Of a DNA stretch of 10,416 bases, positions 1-5,742 are shown piece after piece. The stretch comes from Solirubrobacterales bacterium. Its GTDB lineage: Bacteria; Actinomycetota; Thermoleophilia; Solirubrobacterales; Solirubrobacteraceae. Numbering within the stretch: the stretch's first letter is position 1; every line of letters begins with the position of its first letter. The stretch spans positions 1-10,416 of the forward strand of contig JAOPZO010000450.1 in the NCBI GenBank assembly GCA_025964065.1, written 5' to 3'. Position numbers and translations under genes: made by a program. The notes beneath the pieces were generated by a model that was given only the letters and a program-made list of their open reading frames with translations, was not told the DNA's origin and searched no databases.

Positions 1-1
1 G

Positions 2-1393
2 CAGGCGTGCTCGGCCCCGACCGCGGCGGCCGCCGCGGCGCTCGGCACGACCCCGCCGGCCGGGACCGTCGCCGCGCTCCTGCAGCCGAACCTCAACGCG
101 ACGTACACCGACACGGCCTACACGGGCGCGACGTGGCAGCTCAACGTCTGCGACGACAACGGCAGCTCGACGGTCTGGGACGACGCGACGCTCACCAACG
201 GGACGAAGAACTGGGACAGGAACCAGAACAAACTCCTCTGGGTCCGCGCGCAGTCGACGGTCGAGGGGCGGACCCGCGCCGTCGCCGGCCTCGTGAGGGC
301 GCGGACCGGTCCGGCGCTGCAGGCGAAATACGGGCTCGTGTCGGGCAACGTCTCCGGGGACCTCACTTCGACGATGAAGGCGATCACGAACGCGGCGGTC
401 GTGGAGTCGCTCACGCTCGGGCTGCTGTCCTCGAACCCCGTCGTGGCGCCCGATCCCGCGTTCCCGGTCCCGGCCTCCGGCGTGACGGGCCTGCGCTGCG
501 GCCTGCTCGACGACGTCCCGGACGTGCAGAAGACGTGCGTGACCGGTGCGATCGGCGCGTTGTCGTCCATCCCGCTCTTGGACGACCTCGTGGCGAACGG
601 GCGCTACACGCAGTTCCCGACGACGACCTCCACGAGCGAGGGGAACATCGGGCAGCTGCGGGCGCAGGCCAAGGCGTCCGGGACCTACACGGCGGCCTCG
701 GCCGGCGCCGCGGCGTCCCCGGCCGCGCCGAACTGCCAGATCACCGGGACGCCGAACGCGAGCACGGTGGTCTTCATCGAGCAGGTCGGCACCGGCGACC
801 AGTACTGCGTCATCGACCTAGCCGCGGCGAGCCGGCAGTACAAGGCGCTCGTCGTCGGGAGGGGTCGTGTGATCTTCCGCGGGGACAACAACGTCGACGG
901 CGCGACGGCGTACAGCCCCACCGCCACGAAGAACCTCTTCGCCGGCGTCGTCTACGCGCTGAACCAGCAGACGAGCTGCGCGGACCCGTGCGAGGTCGTG
1001 CGGGTCGAGCAGGGAGCCCGCATCCGCGGCACCGTGAATGCCGACGGCAAGAACGCGATCGTCAGCCTCAGGCCGCCGGACTTCAACTCGAGCCAGCTCG
1101 TGTGCTCGCTGCTCCCGTGCCCGGGGCTGCTGAGCGCCGCCCTGCAGCCCCTGGGGATCACGGAGCTCGTGAACACGCTGGTCAGCGGCGGCTGCCTGCT
1201 GCGGGTCCTCGGGGTCTGCACGCTGTCGCTGCCGCCGACGCCCCTGGGCCAGGTGCTCACGAGCCTCACCGCGCAGCTCACGACGTACGGCTCGCCGATC
1301 CACTCGGACGTCGCGATCGTGAACGCCCTGCAGGTCAACGGCGCCTCGGGCGTCGTTCCCGGCTCGTTCCGGGACCTGCAGCCCGCGCGCTGA
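2..1393 (+). CDS. PilX-like pilus assembly protein, 5' end outside window (partial)
   Basis: The reading frame is open from the left edge (first full codon at 2) to a TGA at 1391-1393, giving 463 visible residues with no N-terminus. At visible residues about 78-100 it reads LLWVRAQSTVEGRTRAVAGL, a stretch I associate with actinobacterial PilX-type proteins whose N-terminal pilin-like helix lies upstream. Later residues (about 285-360) include VIFRGDNNVDG, LFAGVVYALN and RVEQGARIRGTVNADG. These resemble the C-terminal beta-rich region (DUF7305-like) of such proteins, where short Gly-rich strands alternate. Several cysteines are spread along the chain, consistent with an extracytoplasmic fold. 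It precedes the pilin gene by 335 nt, so it belongs to an upstream pilus operon. An internal ATG-type start would discard the conserved segment, so I read the gene as truncated by the window rather than starting inside it. The family call is moderate; the exact role (minor pilin or pilus accessory protein) is inferred from context. Confidence 0.72.
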   Translation, partial: QACSAPTAAAAAALGTTPPAGTVAALLQPNLNATYTDTAYTGATWQLNVCDDNGSSTVWDDATLTNGTKNWDRNQNKLLWVRAQSTVEGRTRAVAGLVRARTGPALQAKYGLVSGNVSGDLTSTMKAITNAAVVESLTLGLLSSNPVVAPDPAFPVPASGVTGLRCGLLDDVPDVQKTCVTGAIGALSSIPLLDDLVANGRYTQFPTTTSTSEGNIGQLRAQAKASGTYTAASAGAAASPAAPNCQITGTPNASTVVFIEQVGTGDQYCVIDLAAASRQYKALVVGRGRVIFRGDNNVDGATAYSPTATKNLFAGVVYALNQQTSCADPCEVVRVEQGARIRGTVNADGKNAIVSLRPPDFNSSQLVCSLLPCPGLLSAALQPLGITELVNTLVSGGCLLRVLGVCTLSLPPTPLGQVLTSLTAQLTTYGSPIHSDVAIVNALQVNGASGVVPGSFRDLQPAR

Positions 1394-1454
1394 GGTTCGC
1401 TCCGCGCCGCCGAGCGCTCGTTTCCGGCCGCGCTCGCCCCTTCTGGGGCCTGGG

Positions 1455-1475
1455 GCGTACGACGAACGTCCAGAA
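1455..1475 (+). promoter_or_regulatory. Palindromic cis-element, copy 1 (upstream of pilA riboswitch)
   Basis: The core is an inverted repeat GACG-AA-CGTC (1461-1470), preceded by GCGTAC and followed by CAGAA. A 21-bp stretch here matches 3688-3708 (upstream of pilV) at 18 of 21 positions; the only differences are one flanking base and the central AA versus TT. A shorter half-site, GTCCAGA, recurs 23 bp downstream at 1491-1497. It lies about 90 nt upstream of the riboswitch aptamer, where a promoter or operator is expected. Its role as a dimeric regulator site or promoter element is inference; no clear -35/-10 pair was recognised. Confidence 0.4.
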
Positions 1476-1509
1476 AATGTGGGAACTGGGGTCCAGACCC
1501 TAAGGCCCA

Positions 1510-1532
1510 CACCCCGAAGCACCGATGGGGTG
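1510..1532 (+). promoter_or_regulatory. Stem-loop 5' of the riboswitch aptamer
   Basis: CACCCC (1510-1515) is complementary to GGGGTG (1527-1532) around an 11-nt loop. The loop contains GCACC (1519-1523). An identical GGGGTG occurs at 1631-1636, and GGTGC complements of the loop occur at 1554-1558 and 1633-1637, so this hairpin could compete with pairings at both ends of the aptamer. A regulatory role is inferred from complementarity only. Confidence 0.3.
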
Positions 1533-1550
1533 GTTGTAAGCAGCCAGCGC

Positions 1551-1631
1551 CGAGGTGCAAAAGGGCAAACCACTCGTGAGGGTGGGACGCAAAGCCAGGG
1601 ACCTCCCTTCGAGGCAGCCCAGCCGCCACCG
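1551..1631 (+). ncRNA. Cyclic di-GMP-I (GEMM-I) riboswitch aptamer upstream of pilA
   Basis: The conserved GEMM-I core is present in order. GGGCAAACC (1563-1571) leads into a hairpin CCACTC-GTGA-GGGTGG (1570-1585) with a GNRA tetraloop, followed by GACGCAAAGCC (1586-1596). GGC (1564-1566) pairs with GCC (1594-1596) to close the P2 domain. A second arm then follows: GGG (1598-1600) with CCC (1618-1620), and CCTC (1602-1605) with GAGG (1611-1614). GGTG (1554-1557) and CACC (1627-1630) can form the closing P1 helix. Aligned by eye to the Vibrio cholerae Vc2 aptamer, the ligand-contacting G20 and the intercalating A47 correspond to about G1564 and A1591. The class binds bis-(3'-5')-cyclic di-GMP and is known to control pilus and motility genes. 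The aptamer starts about 180 nt before the pilA start codon, leaving room for an expression platform. The P2 block is very convincing; the P3 and P1 boundaries are approximate. Confidence 0.9.
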
Positions 1632-1647
1632 GGGTGCAACAGCATTG

Positions 1648-1679
1648 AGCCCCCGCGGGATCCCGACGTCCGCGGAGCT
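1648..1679 (+). promoter_or_regulatory. GC-rich stem-loop between aptamer and pilA (possible expression platform)
   Basis: AGC-cc-CCGCGG (1648-1658) pairs with CCGCGG-a-GCT (1670-1679), giving 9 base pairs with a small internal loop and an 11-nt apical loop. No T-tract follows, so it is not a classical intrinsic terminator, although many high-GC actinobacterial terminators lack strong T-tracts. GGGG at 1631-1634, just 3' of the aptamer, could instead pair with the CCCC at 1651-1654 and disrupt it. It could therefore be a switchable attenuator or simply a spacer hairpin; the sequence alone does not decide. Confidence 0.35.
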
Positions 1680-1708
1680 GGCAGCACATCAACCCATCCA
1701 GTTGGTCC

Positions 1709-1724
1709 AGTCCTGAGGAGGACT
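1709..1724 (+). promoter_or_regulatory. pilA ribosome binding site inside a hairpin
   Basis: GGAGG (1717-1721) sits 7 nt before the ATG at 1729, a strong Shine-Dalgarno site that fixes the pilA start over the alternative in-frame ATG at 1741. AGTCCT (1709-1714) and AGGACT (1719-1724) are perfect complements around a GAGG loop, so part of the Shine-Dalgarno is in the stem and part in the loop. This arrangement could limit initiation unless upstream RNA captures the AGTCCT strand. It is a candidate translational output of the riboswitch (inference). Confidence 0.55.
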
Positions 1725-1728
1725 TCGA

Positions 1729-2178
1729 ATGCTGCAGCGCATGCTCAACCGCCTTCGTGGCGCGAACGACGATGAGAAGGGCTTCACCCTCATCGAGCTC
1801 CTGGTTGTCATCCTGATCATCGGCATCCTCGCCGCGATCGCCCTCCCGACCTTCCTGGGCCAGCGCGACAAGGCGGCCGACTCGTCCGCCAAGTCCGATG
1901 CCCGCAACGCGGTCACGCAGATGGAGTCCTGCACGGCGGACGCGCCCGGCAGCCAGGCCGCCGCCGTCACCGCCTGCTCGACCAACGCTGCCGTCCTCGG
2001 CACGGGCGAGTCCGCGGTCACCGTGAGCGCGGCGTCCAGCCCCGGCTACGTCATCAAGGCCGTTTCGGACTCCGGCAACGAGTTCACCATCACGAAGACG
2101 AGCGGCTCGCCGGGCGCCTACTCCCGCACCTGCACCACGGCGGGCCAGGGCGGCTGCAACAGCACGGGCGGCTGGTAG
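1729..2178 (+). CDS. pilA: Type IV major pilin (prepilin) PilA
   Basis: The 149-residue protein is a class III prepilin. An 18-residue leader ends in EKG, with cleavage before F19. The mature N-terminus FTLIELLVVILIIGILAAIA carries the conserved Glu at +5 (E23), which aligns subunits during assembly, and a single hydrophobic helix (about residues 19-40). The mature subunit would be 131 residues, usual for a small pilin. Four cysteines (C68, C83, C135, C143) lie in the globular domain and could form two disulfides; the tail is rich in Gly, Ser and Thr. The Shine-Dalgarno at 1717-1721 supports this ATG. The gene stands alone between a c-di-GMP riboswitch leader and a strong terminator-like hairpin, so it is probably a monocistronic unit with its own level control. 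It is the structural fibre subunit, processed by the PilD encoded downstream. That it is the major pilin is inferred from size, leader type and position. Confidence 0.93.
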   Translation: MLQRMLNRLRGANDDEKGFTLIELLVVILIIGILAAIALPTFLGQRDKAADSSAKSDARNAVTQMESCTADAPGSQAAAVTACSTNAAVLGTGESAVTVSAASSPGYVIKAVSDSGNEFTITKTSGSPGAYSRTCTTAGQGGCNSTGGW

Positions 2179-2205
2179 CACCCGGCTCCACTGATCCGCA
2201 GCATC

Positions 2206-2233
2206 GCGACGGGCCCCGAAAGGGGCCCGTCGC
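2206..2233 (+). terminator. Intrinsic terminator-like hairpin after pilA
   Basis: A perfect 12-bp stem (2206-2217 with 2222-2233) is capped by a GAAA tetraloop; its arms include GACGGGCCCC and GGGGCCCGTC. The downstream sequence CGTTGTGG is only weakly T-rich, which is common in high-GC genomes. It lies 28 nt after the pilA stop and would separate pilA transcripts from the glycosyltransferase gene. The remaining sequence up to about 2300 shows no other feature. Confidence 0.85.
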
Positions 2234-2301
2234 CGTTGTGGTCCGCCTGCCGGCGTGAAGGCGTGCTCAGGACCGGGCGCCTCGCTGCCGATGGGGAGGT
2301 G

Positions 2302-3579
2302 ATGACCGGCACCCTGCGGCCCATCGTCCTCGGCCTCGCACTCGCAACGCTCGTGGGGGTCCTCGGGCTTCCGGACTTCGCGTTCACGGACTACGACACC
2401 GAGGCACTTCCCGCAGCGACAGCGCTTGCGGAAGGTCGGCTCGGCCTCTTCCTCGAGCTGGCCCCGGCGTACGGAGGGTCCTTCGTCCTTCGAGCACCGT
2501 TCGGCTGGGCGGCCAACCTCCTCGGCGGTGGCGAGCTCGCGCTCTTCCGTGCCTACGCGCTTCCGGCCCTTCTCGCCGCCCTGGCCCTGGGCGGCGTCCT
2601 CTTCGTCCGCCTCCGGGACCGCCATCCACGGGCGGCGGTCGCAGCGCTCGTCCTGGCGGTGGCGCACCCGCTCACCTTCGGTGCCCTCCAGTTCGGCCAT
2701 CCCGAGGAGCTGCTCGGTGCTGTGCTCTGCTGCGGAGCGGTCCTCGCTGCGGCTGCCGGGCGACCCCGGCTCGCCGGGCTGCTGCTCGGAGCCGCCGTCG
2801 CGAACAAGCCGTGGGCCTTGATCGCGGGGGTCCCGGTCCTCGCCCTGCTGGCGACCTGGCGCCTGCGAGGAATCGCGGCCGCCGTCGGTGCGGTGGTCGT
2901 CGTGGCGGTTCTGCTCCCGTTCCTCCTCACCGGTGGCCGTGCCGTGTCGGAGGCCCGCGCGCTTGCGACGGCGTCCGGAGCGCTCTTCCACCCCTGGCAG
3001 CTCTTCTGGTTCCTCGGTGACCCCGCCACGGCCCTCGCCTCGGCGCCGCCCGGCGCCCGAGGGGCGCCGCGCTGGATCGACCGTTGGTCGCACCCGATGG
3101 TGGCCGCGTCCGGCCTCGGCCTCGGCCTCCTCTGGGCGGCGACACGGAACCGCATCGCGGGTGGGCGGCGCGAGGACGCCGCCCTGGTGCTCGCGTTGGC
3201 GTTGCTCACGCGCTGCCTGCTCGACACCTGGAACGTCTCGTACTACGCCGTGCCGTTCGTGCTGGTGCTCCTCACCTGGGAATGTGGGCTGCTCCGCCGC
3301 CCGCCGATCCTCAGCTCGGTGGTGGCGGTCGCGATGATGGTCTCCTTCAACGCGCTCAAGGGCGCGTCCCCCGACGTCTCCGCCCTCGCGTACCTGGCTT
3401 GGGCGTTGCCCCTCTGGTGCTGGCTCGCCGCGAAGCTCGCCGCGCCGCTGGCCGTCGGGCGCTGCGAGCGACGAGCGCGTTCTCTGGTCGAGCAGCAGCT
3501 GCCGTCGCTCACGGCGAGGCTTCGGCTGACCGCCGACGCCGACGGTGCCGTCGTGCTGCCCACGTCGCCCGAGACCTGA
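2302..3579 (+). CDS. Multipass GT-C fold glycosyltransferase (GT87/DUF2029-like)
   Basis: This is a 425-residue integral membrane protein with about 9-11 hydrophobic segments. After the first segment (about residues 7-23) comes TDYDTEALPAATAL (29-42). Its Asp residues sit where GT-C enzymes keep a catalytic Asp in the first extracytoplasmic loop. Further landmarks are QFGHPEELLG (130-139) and LAGLLLGAAVANKPWAL (157-173), the xKP signature common in the GT87 (polyprenol-phosphate-sugar dependent) family. A short soluble tail of about 45 residues ends the protein. Such enzymes transfer a sugar from a lipid-linked donor on the outer face of the membrane; the substrate here is unknown. Its position between pilA and the minor pilin genes suggests pilin or cell-surface glycosylation (inference). 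The start is uncertain: ATG 2302 has GGGGAGG immediately upstream, with poor spacing; GTG 2299, GTG 2263 and TTG 2236 are alternatives in the same frame. It lies between a terminator upstream and GC-rich repeats downstream. Confidence 0.78.
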   Translation: MTGTLRPIVLGLALATLVGVLGLPDFAFTDYDTEALPAATALAEGRLGLFLELAPAYGGSFVLRAPFGWAANLLGGGELALFRAYALPALLAALALGGVLFVRLRDRHPRAAVAALVLAVAHPLTFGALQFGHPEELLGAVLCCGAVLAAAAGRPRLAGLLLGAAVANKPWALIAGVPVLALLATWRLRGIAAAVGAVVVVAVLLPFLLTGGRAVSEARALATASGALFHPWQLFWFLGDPATALASAPPGARGAPRWIDRWSHPMVAASGLGLGLLWAATRNRIAGGRREDAALVLALALLTRCLLDTWNVSYYAVPFVLVLLTWECGLLRRPPILSSVVAVAMMVSFNALKGASPDVSALAYLAWALPLWCWLAAKLAAPLAVGRCERRARSLVEQQLPSLTARLRLTADADGAVVLPTSPET

Positions 3580-3652
3580 CGCTCACCCGACACCGACGAC
3601 CCCCGGCTTCCGGCGGCCTCGTCGCCGCGATCGCCACTCCAAGTCGAGCGCG

Positions 3653-3680
3653 GGCCGGGGCCCGGGGCCGGCCACCGGCC
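3653..3680 (+). terminator. GC-rich inverted repeats after the glycosyltransferase gene (possible terminator)
   Basis: Three GGCCGG/CCGGCC arms overlap here. GGCCGG (3653-3658) pairs with CCGGCC (3668-3673) around a 9-nt loop. Alternatively, GGCCGG (3666-3671) pairs with CCGGCC (3675-3680) around CCA. No T-tract follows. It lies 73 nt after the stop of the preceding gene and just before the palindromic element upstream of pilV, so it may end transcription of the glycosyltransferase gene. This is suggestive only. Confidence 0.35.
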
Positions 3681-3687
3681 TCATACC

Positions 3688-3708
3688 GCGTAGGACGTTC
3701 GTCCAGAA
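3688..3708 (+). promoter_or_regulatory. Palindromic cis-element, copy 2 (upstream of pilV)
   Basis: GGACG-TT-CGTCC (3693-3704) is a perfect inverted repeat of 5-bp arms around TT, preceded by GCGTA and followed by AGAA. It matches the element at 1455-1475 at 18 of 21 positions. It sits 42 nt before the pilV start codon, a typical position for an operator or promoter of the pilV-pilW-pilX-pilD operon. A related sequence, TTCGTCCAG, occurs on the minus strand at 8099-8107 upstream of pilM. A shared regulator or promoter element of the pilus regulon is inferred. Confidence 0.42.
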
Positions 3709-3749
3709 TCGTCGCGCGCGGCTCCCCGGACGCCGACGCCGACGAGGCC

Positions 3750-5072
3750 ATGGCTTGTTCCTCGACCACGCGCTTCGGTGCCGGGCAGTCCGGTTCTGCC
3801 CTGATCGAGTCGGTCGTGAGCGCCGCCATCCTGCTGCTGGCCCTCGTCGGCCTGTTCGCCGCGCTGGACGGGCAGACCGCGGCGTCGGACGTCGCGAAGT
3901 CCTCCTCGGCGGCGGCGGGCCTCGCGGAGGCGGACCAGGAGCGGCTGCGGTCCTTCCGCGTGGCTGACCTGGCGAACCGCCACGAGGTCCGGACCGTCAC
4001 GGTCGCAGGCGAGCCGTTCACCGTCGACTCGCGCGTCGACTGGATCCGGGACGCGACGGGCGGCACCGAGACCTGCGCCAACGCCTCGAGCCAGGCCGAC
4101 TACCTCCGGCTGACCTCGACCGTCTCCGGGCGCGCCAGCGGGGGTGAGCGTGGGGCCCCGGTCCGGCTCCGAAGCCTCGTCGCCCCGCCCGTCGGGCAGT
4201 TCGGCCCCGGTCAGGGGACGCTCGCGATCAAAACCACCGGGGGCGCAGGACAGCCCGTGCAGGGCGTGAGCACCAGCGTGAGCGGTCCGGTGACGCTCAG
4301 CGACACCTCGAACGAGGTCGGCTGCGCCGTCTTCGCCTACGTCCCCGTCGGCGCCTACGACGTGCGGGTCAGCAGCCCGGGCTTCGTCGACCCGTCCGGG
4401 AACCCCGAGGCCGTCGGCTCCGCCACGGCCACGGAGGGGACGACGAACCTCACGTCGCTCCAGTACGACCGCGCCGCCACCGTCGAGGTGCGCTTCGACA
4501 CCCAGCGGGGGGCGGCCGAGCCCACGTCCTCGGACGCGACGTCGCTCAGCGCGGCGAACGCCGGCATCCCCGGGACCGGCCTGCGCCTCTTCACCCCGAG
4601 CACGCCGCAGCCGCTCATCACCGCGACCGGGCTCTTCCCGTACATGACCCCGTACACGCTCTACAGCGGCTCCTGCGCCGCGGCGAACCCGGCGACCTAC
4701 GACCCGGCGTACTTCGACACGCATCCCGGCAGCCTCGTCGCCGGTGCCGGCTCGATCACCTCCGTCGTCGTCCGCGAGCCATCCCTGCGCCTCGACGTGC
4801 AGGCGGCGACCGCCGGTGCGGCGGTGCGCGTCGTCGCGCGCCCGGGCCCGGGGGGCGAGGGCTGCGAGTCCTTCTCCTGGTCGATGACCGCCGGCCCCGA
4901 CGGGCTGGTGACGCTGCCCGACGCGGGCGTCCCCTTCGGCCGCTACGCCGTCTGCGCCGAAGCCGAGGGGCAGACGCGGACGCTGCCGGAGGTCGGGGTC
5001 ACGGGACCGACCGGGTCCGAACGCCAGCTCATCGACCTCCGGGCGGAGACGACCGCCGGAGCATGCGCGTGA
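3750..5072 (+). CDS. pilV: PilV-type minor pilin with large Ig-like C-terminal domains
   Basis: The protein has 440 residues. The prepilin signature GQSG-SALIESVV sits at residues 12-23, with predicted cleavage after G15 and Glu +5 at E20. One hydrophobic helix (about 16-40) and a helical stretch up to about residue 70 follow. The rest is unusually large for a minor pilin. Residues about 155-240 resemble a carboxypeptidase-regulatory/PEGA-like beta sandwich, including the NEVGCAVFAYVPVGAYDVRV strand pair. A central segment has GLFPYMTPYTLYSGSC. Residues about 345-428 look like a second such domain (DGLVTLPDAGVPFGRYAVCAE). These would be displayed on the pilus tip or fibre. The frame is open far upstream, but ATG 3750 is the only start near the signature; GAGG lies just 2 nt before it, so the Shine-Dalgarno is weak. 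The stop overlaps the next start, implying translational coupling with pilW. The PilV naming rests on signature and order; adhesion or tip function is inference. Confidence 0.85.
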   Translation: MACSSTTRFGAGQSGSALIESVVSAAILLLALVGLFAALDGQTAASDVAKSSSAAAGLAEADQERLRSFRVADLANRHEVRTVTVAGEPFTVDSRVDWIRDATGGTETCANASSQADYLRLTSTVSGRASGGERGAPVRLRSLVAPPVGQFGPGQGTLAIKTTGGAGQPVQGVSTSVSGPVTLSDTSNEVGCAVFAYVPVGAYDVRVSSPGFVDPSGNPEAVGSATATEGTTNLTSLQYDRAATVEVRFDTQRGAAEPTSSDATSLSAANAGIPGTGLRLFTPSTPQPLITATGLFPYMTPYTLYSGSCAAANPATYDPAYFDTHPGSLVAGAGSITSVVVREPSLRLDVQAATAGAAVRVVARPGPGGEGCESFSWSMTAGPDGLVTLPDAGVPFGRYAVCAEAEGQTRTLPEVGVTGPTGSERQLIDLRAETTAGACA

Positions 5073-5737
5073 AGAGCCAGGAGGGCTTCACCGTGGTCGA
5101 GCTCATGGTCGCGCTCATCATCTCGCTCGTGACGATCTTCGCCGGCTTCCAGGCGCTCGACGGGTTCCGGGCGATCAGCGCGACGACCACGGTGCGCTCG
5201 GACAACACGCAGCGCGCCCGTCTGGCCATGGACGGGCTCATCCGCGCGCTGCGTTCCCAGGCGTGCAAGGGCCCAGGGGAGCCGTCGCTGCTCGCGGGAG
5301 GGCCGACGTCGGTGGCGTTCATCACGGACCTCGGCGACGGGACGACGGTCCCCGAGCGCCGGGAGGTGACCTACGACGCGCCGACCCGCACGCTGCAGGA
5401 GCGCCGCTTCGCGGGGTCGCGCAGCGGGACGACCCTCGCCTTCGCGAGCACGCCGACGAGCTTCGGGCCCGAGCTGGCCGGCGTCGAGCCGACCGCGGGC
5501 CGCCCGGTCTTCGGCTTCTACGGCTACGACACGAGCAACCCGCCGCGACCCGTCCTGCCCCTGGGCCCGACGCTCACCGGCGCGGACCTCGCGCGGGTCT
5601 CCCGCATCACGGTGGAGTTCCGCGTCGGGGCCGCCGCGGGCGAGCCCGACCAGGCCGCCGCGGCGACCCTGCAGGACGAGGTCTTCCTGCGCTCCGTCGA
5701 CCCGGCCGACCCCGTCCCGCTGCCGCTGTGCGCCTGA
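5069..5737 (+). CDS. pilW: PilW-type minor prepilin
   Basis: This is a 222-residue prepilin-like protein with a very short leader (MKSQEG) and the signature G-FTVVELMVALIISLVTIF, Glu +5 at residue 11. The hydrophobic helix is followed by an amphipathic stretch with RARLAMDGLIRALRSQACKG, typical of PilW/GspJ-like minor pilins, in which a long N-terminal helix leads into a beta domain. The C-terminal part carries FGFYGYDTSNPPRP and RVSRITVEFRVGA, the latter typical of the late strand in PilW-like proteins. I chose GTG 5069 because GGAG (5058-5061) is 7 nt upstream and the start forms a GTGA overlap with the pilV stop. ATG 5063, two codons earlier, is the alternative but leaves only 1 nt after GGAG. 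Expected to act in a minor-pilin priming complex with PilV and PilX. The family call is fairly sure; the specific PilW assignment rests on order and length. Confidence 0.85.
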   Translation: MKSQEGFTVVELMVALIISLVTIFAGFQALDGFRAISATTTVRSDNTQRARLAMDGLIRALRSQACKGPGEPSLLAGGPTSVAFITDLGDGTTVPERREVTYDAPTRTLQERRFAGSRSGTTLAFASTPTSFGPELAGVEPTAGRPVFGFYGYDTSNPPRPVLPLGPTLTGADLARVSRITVEFRVGAAAGEPDQAAAATLQDEVFLRSVDPADPVPLPLCA

Positions 5738-5742
5738 TCCGC

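Noticed and set aside
1431..1450. Short hairpin GCCCC-TTCT-GGGGC after the first gene as a terminator
   Set aside because: Only 5 bp with no T-tract; such short complements are common at this GC content.
7..1503. 498-residue frame on + strand overlapping the PilX-like gene
   Set aside because: Its translation is Arg/Gly/Pro-rich without domain features, a typical out-of-frame shadow in GC-rich DNA; the 2-1393 frame has recognisable pilus motifs.
1479..1775. 98-residue + strand frame through the pilA leader
   Set aside because: It covers the riboswitch core and runs into pilA out of frame; no Shine-Dalgarno and no protein-like features, so it is chance.
952..3093. 713-residue open frame on the minus strand
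   Set aside because: It spans antisense of the PilX-like gene, the riboswitch, pilA and the glycosyltransferase; composition is Arg/Glu/Gly low complexity, as expected for the antisense of GC-rich codons.
3084..3749. Upstream extension of the pilV frame as part of the protein
   Set aside because: The frame is open by chance across the glycosyltransferase gene; the prepilin leader must be short and the ATG at 3750 places the cleavage site 15 residues in.
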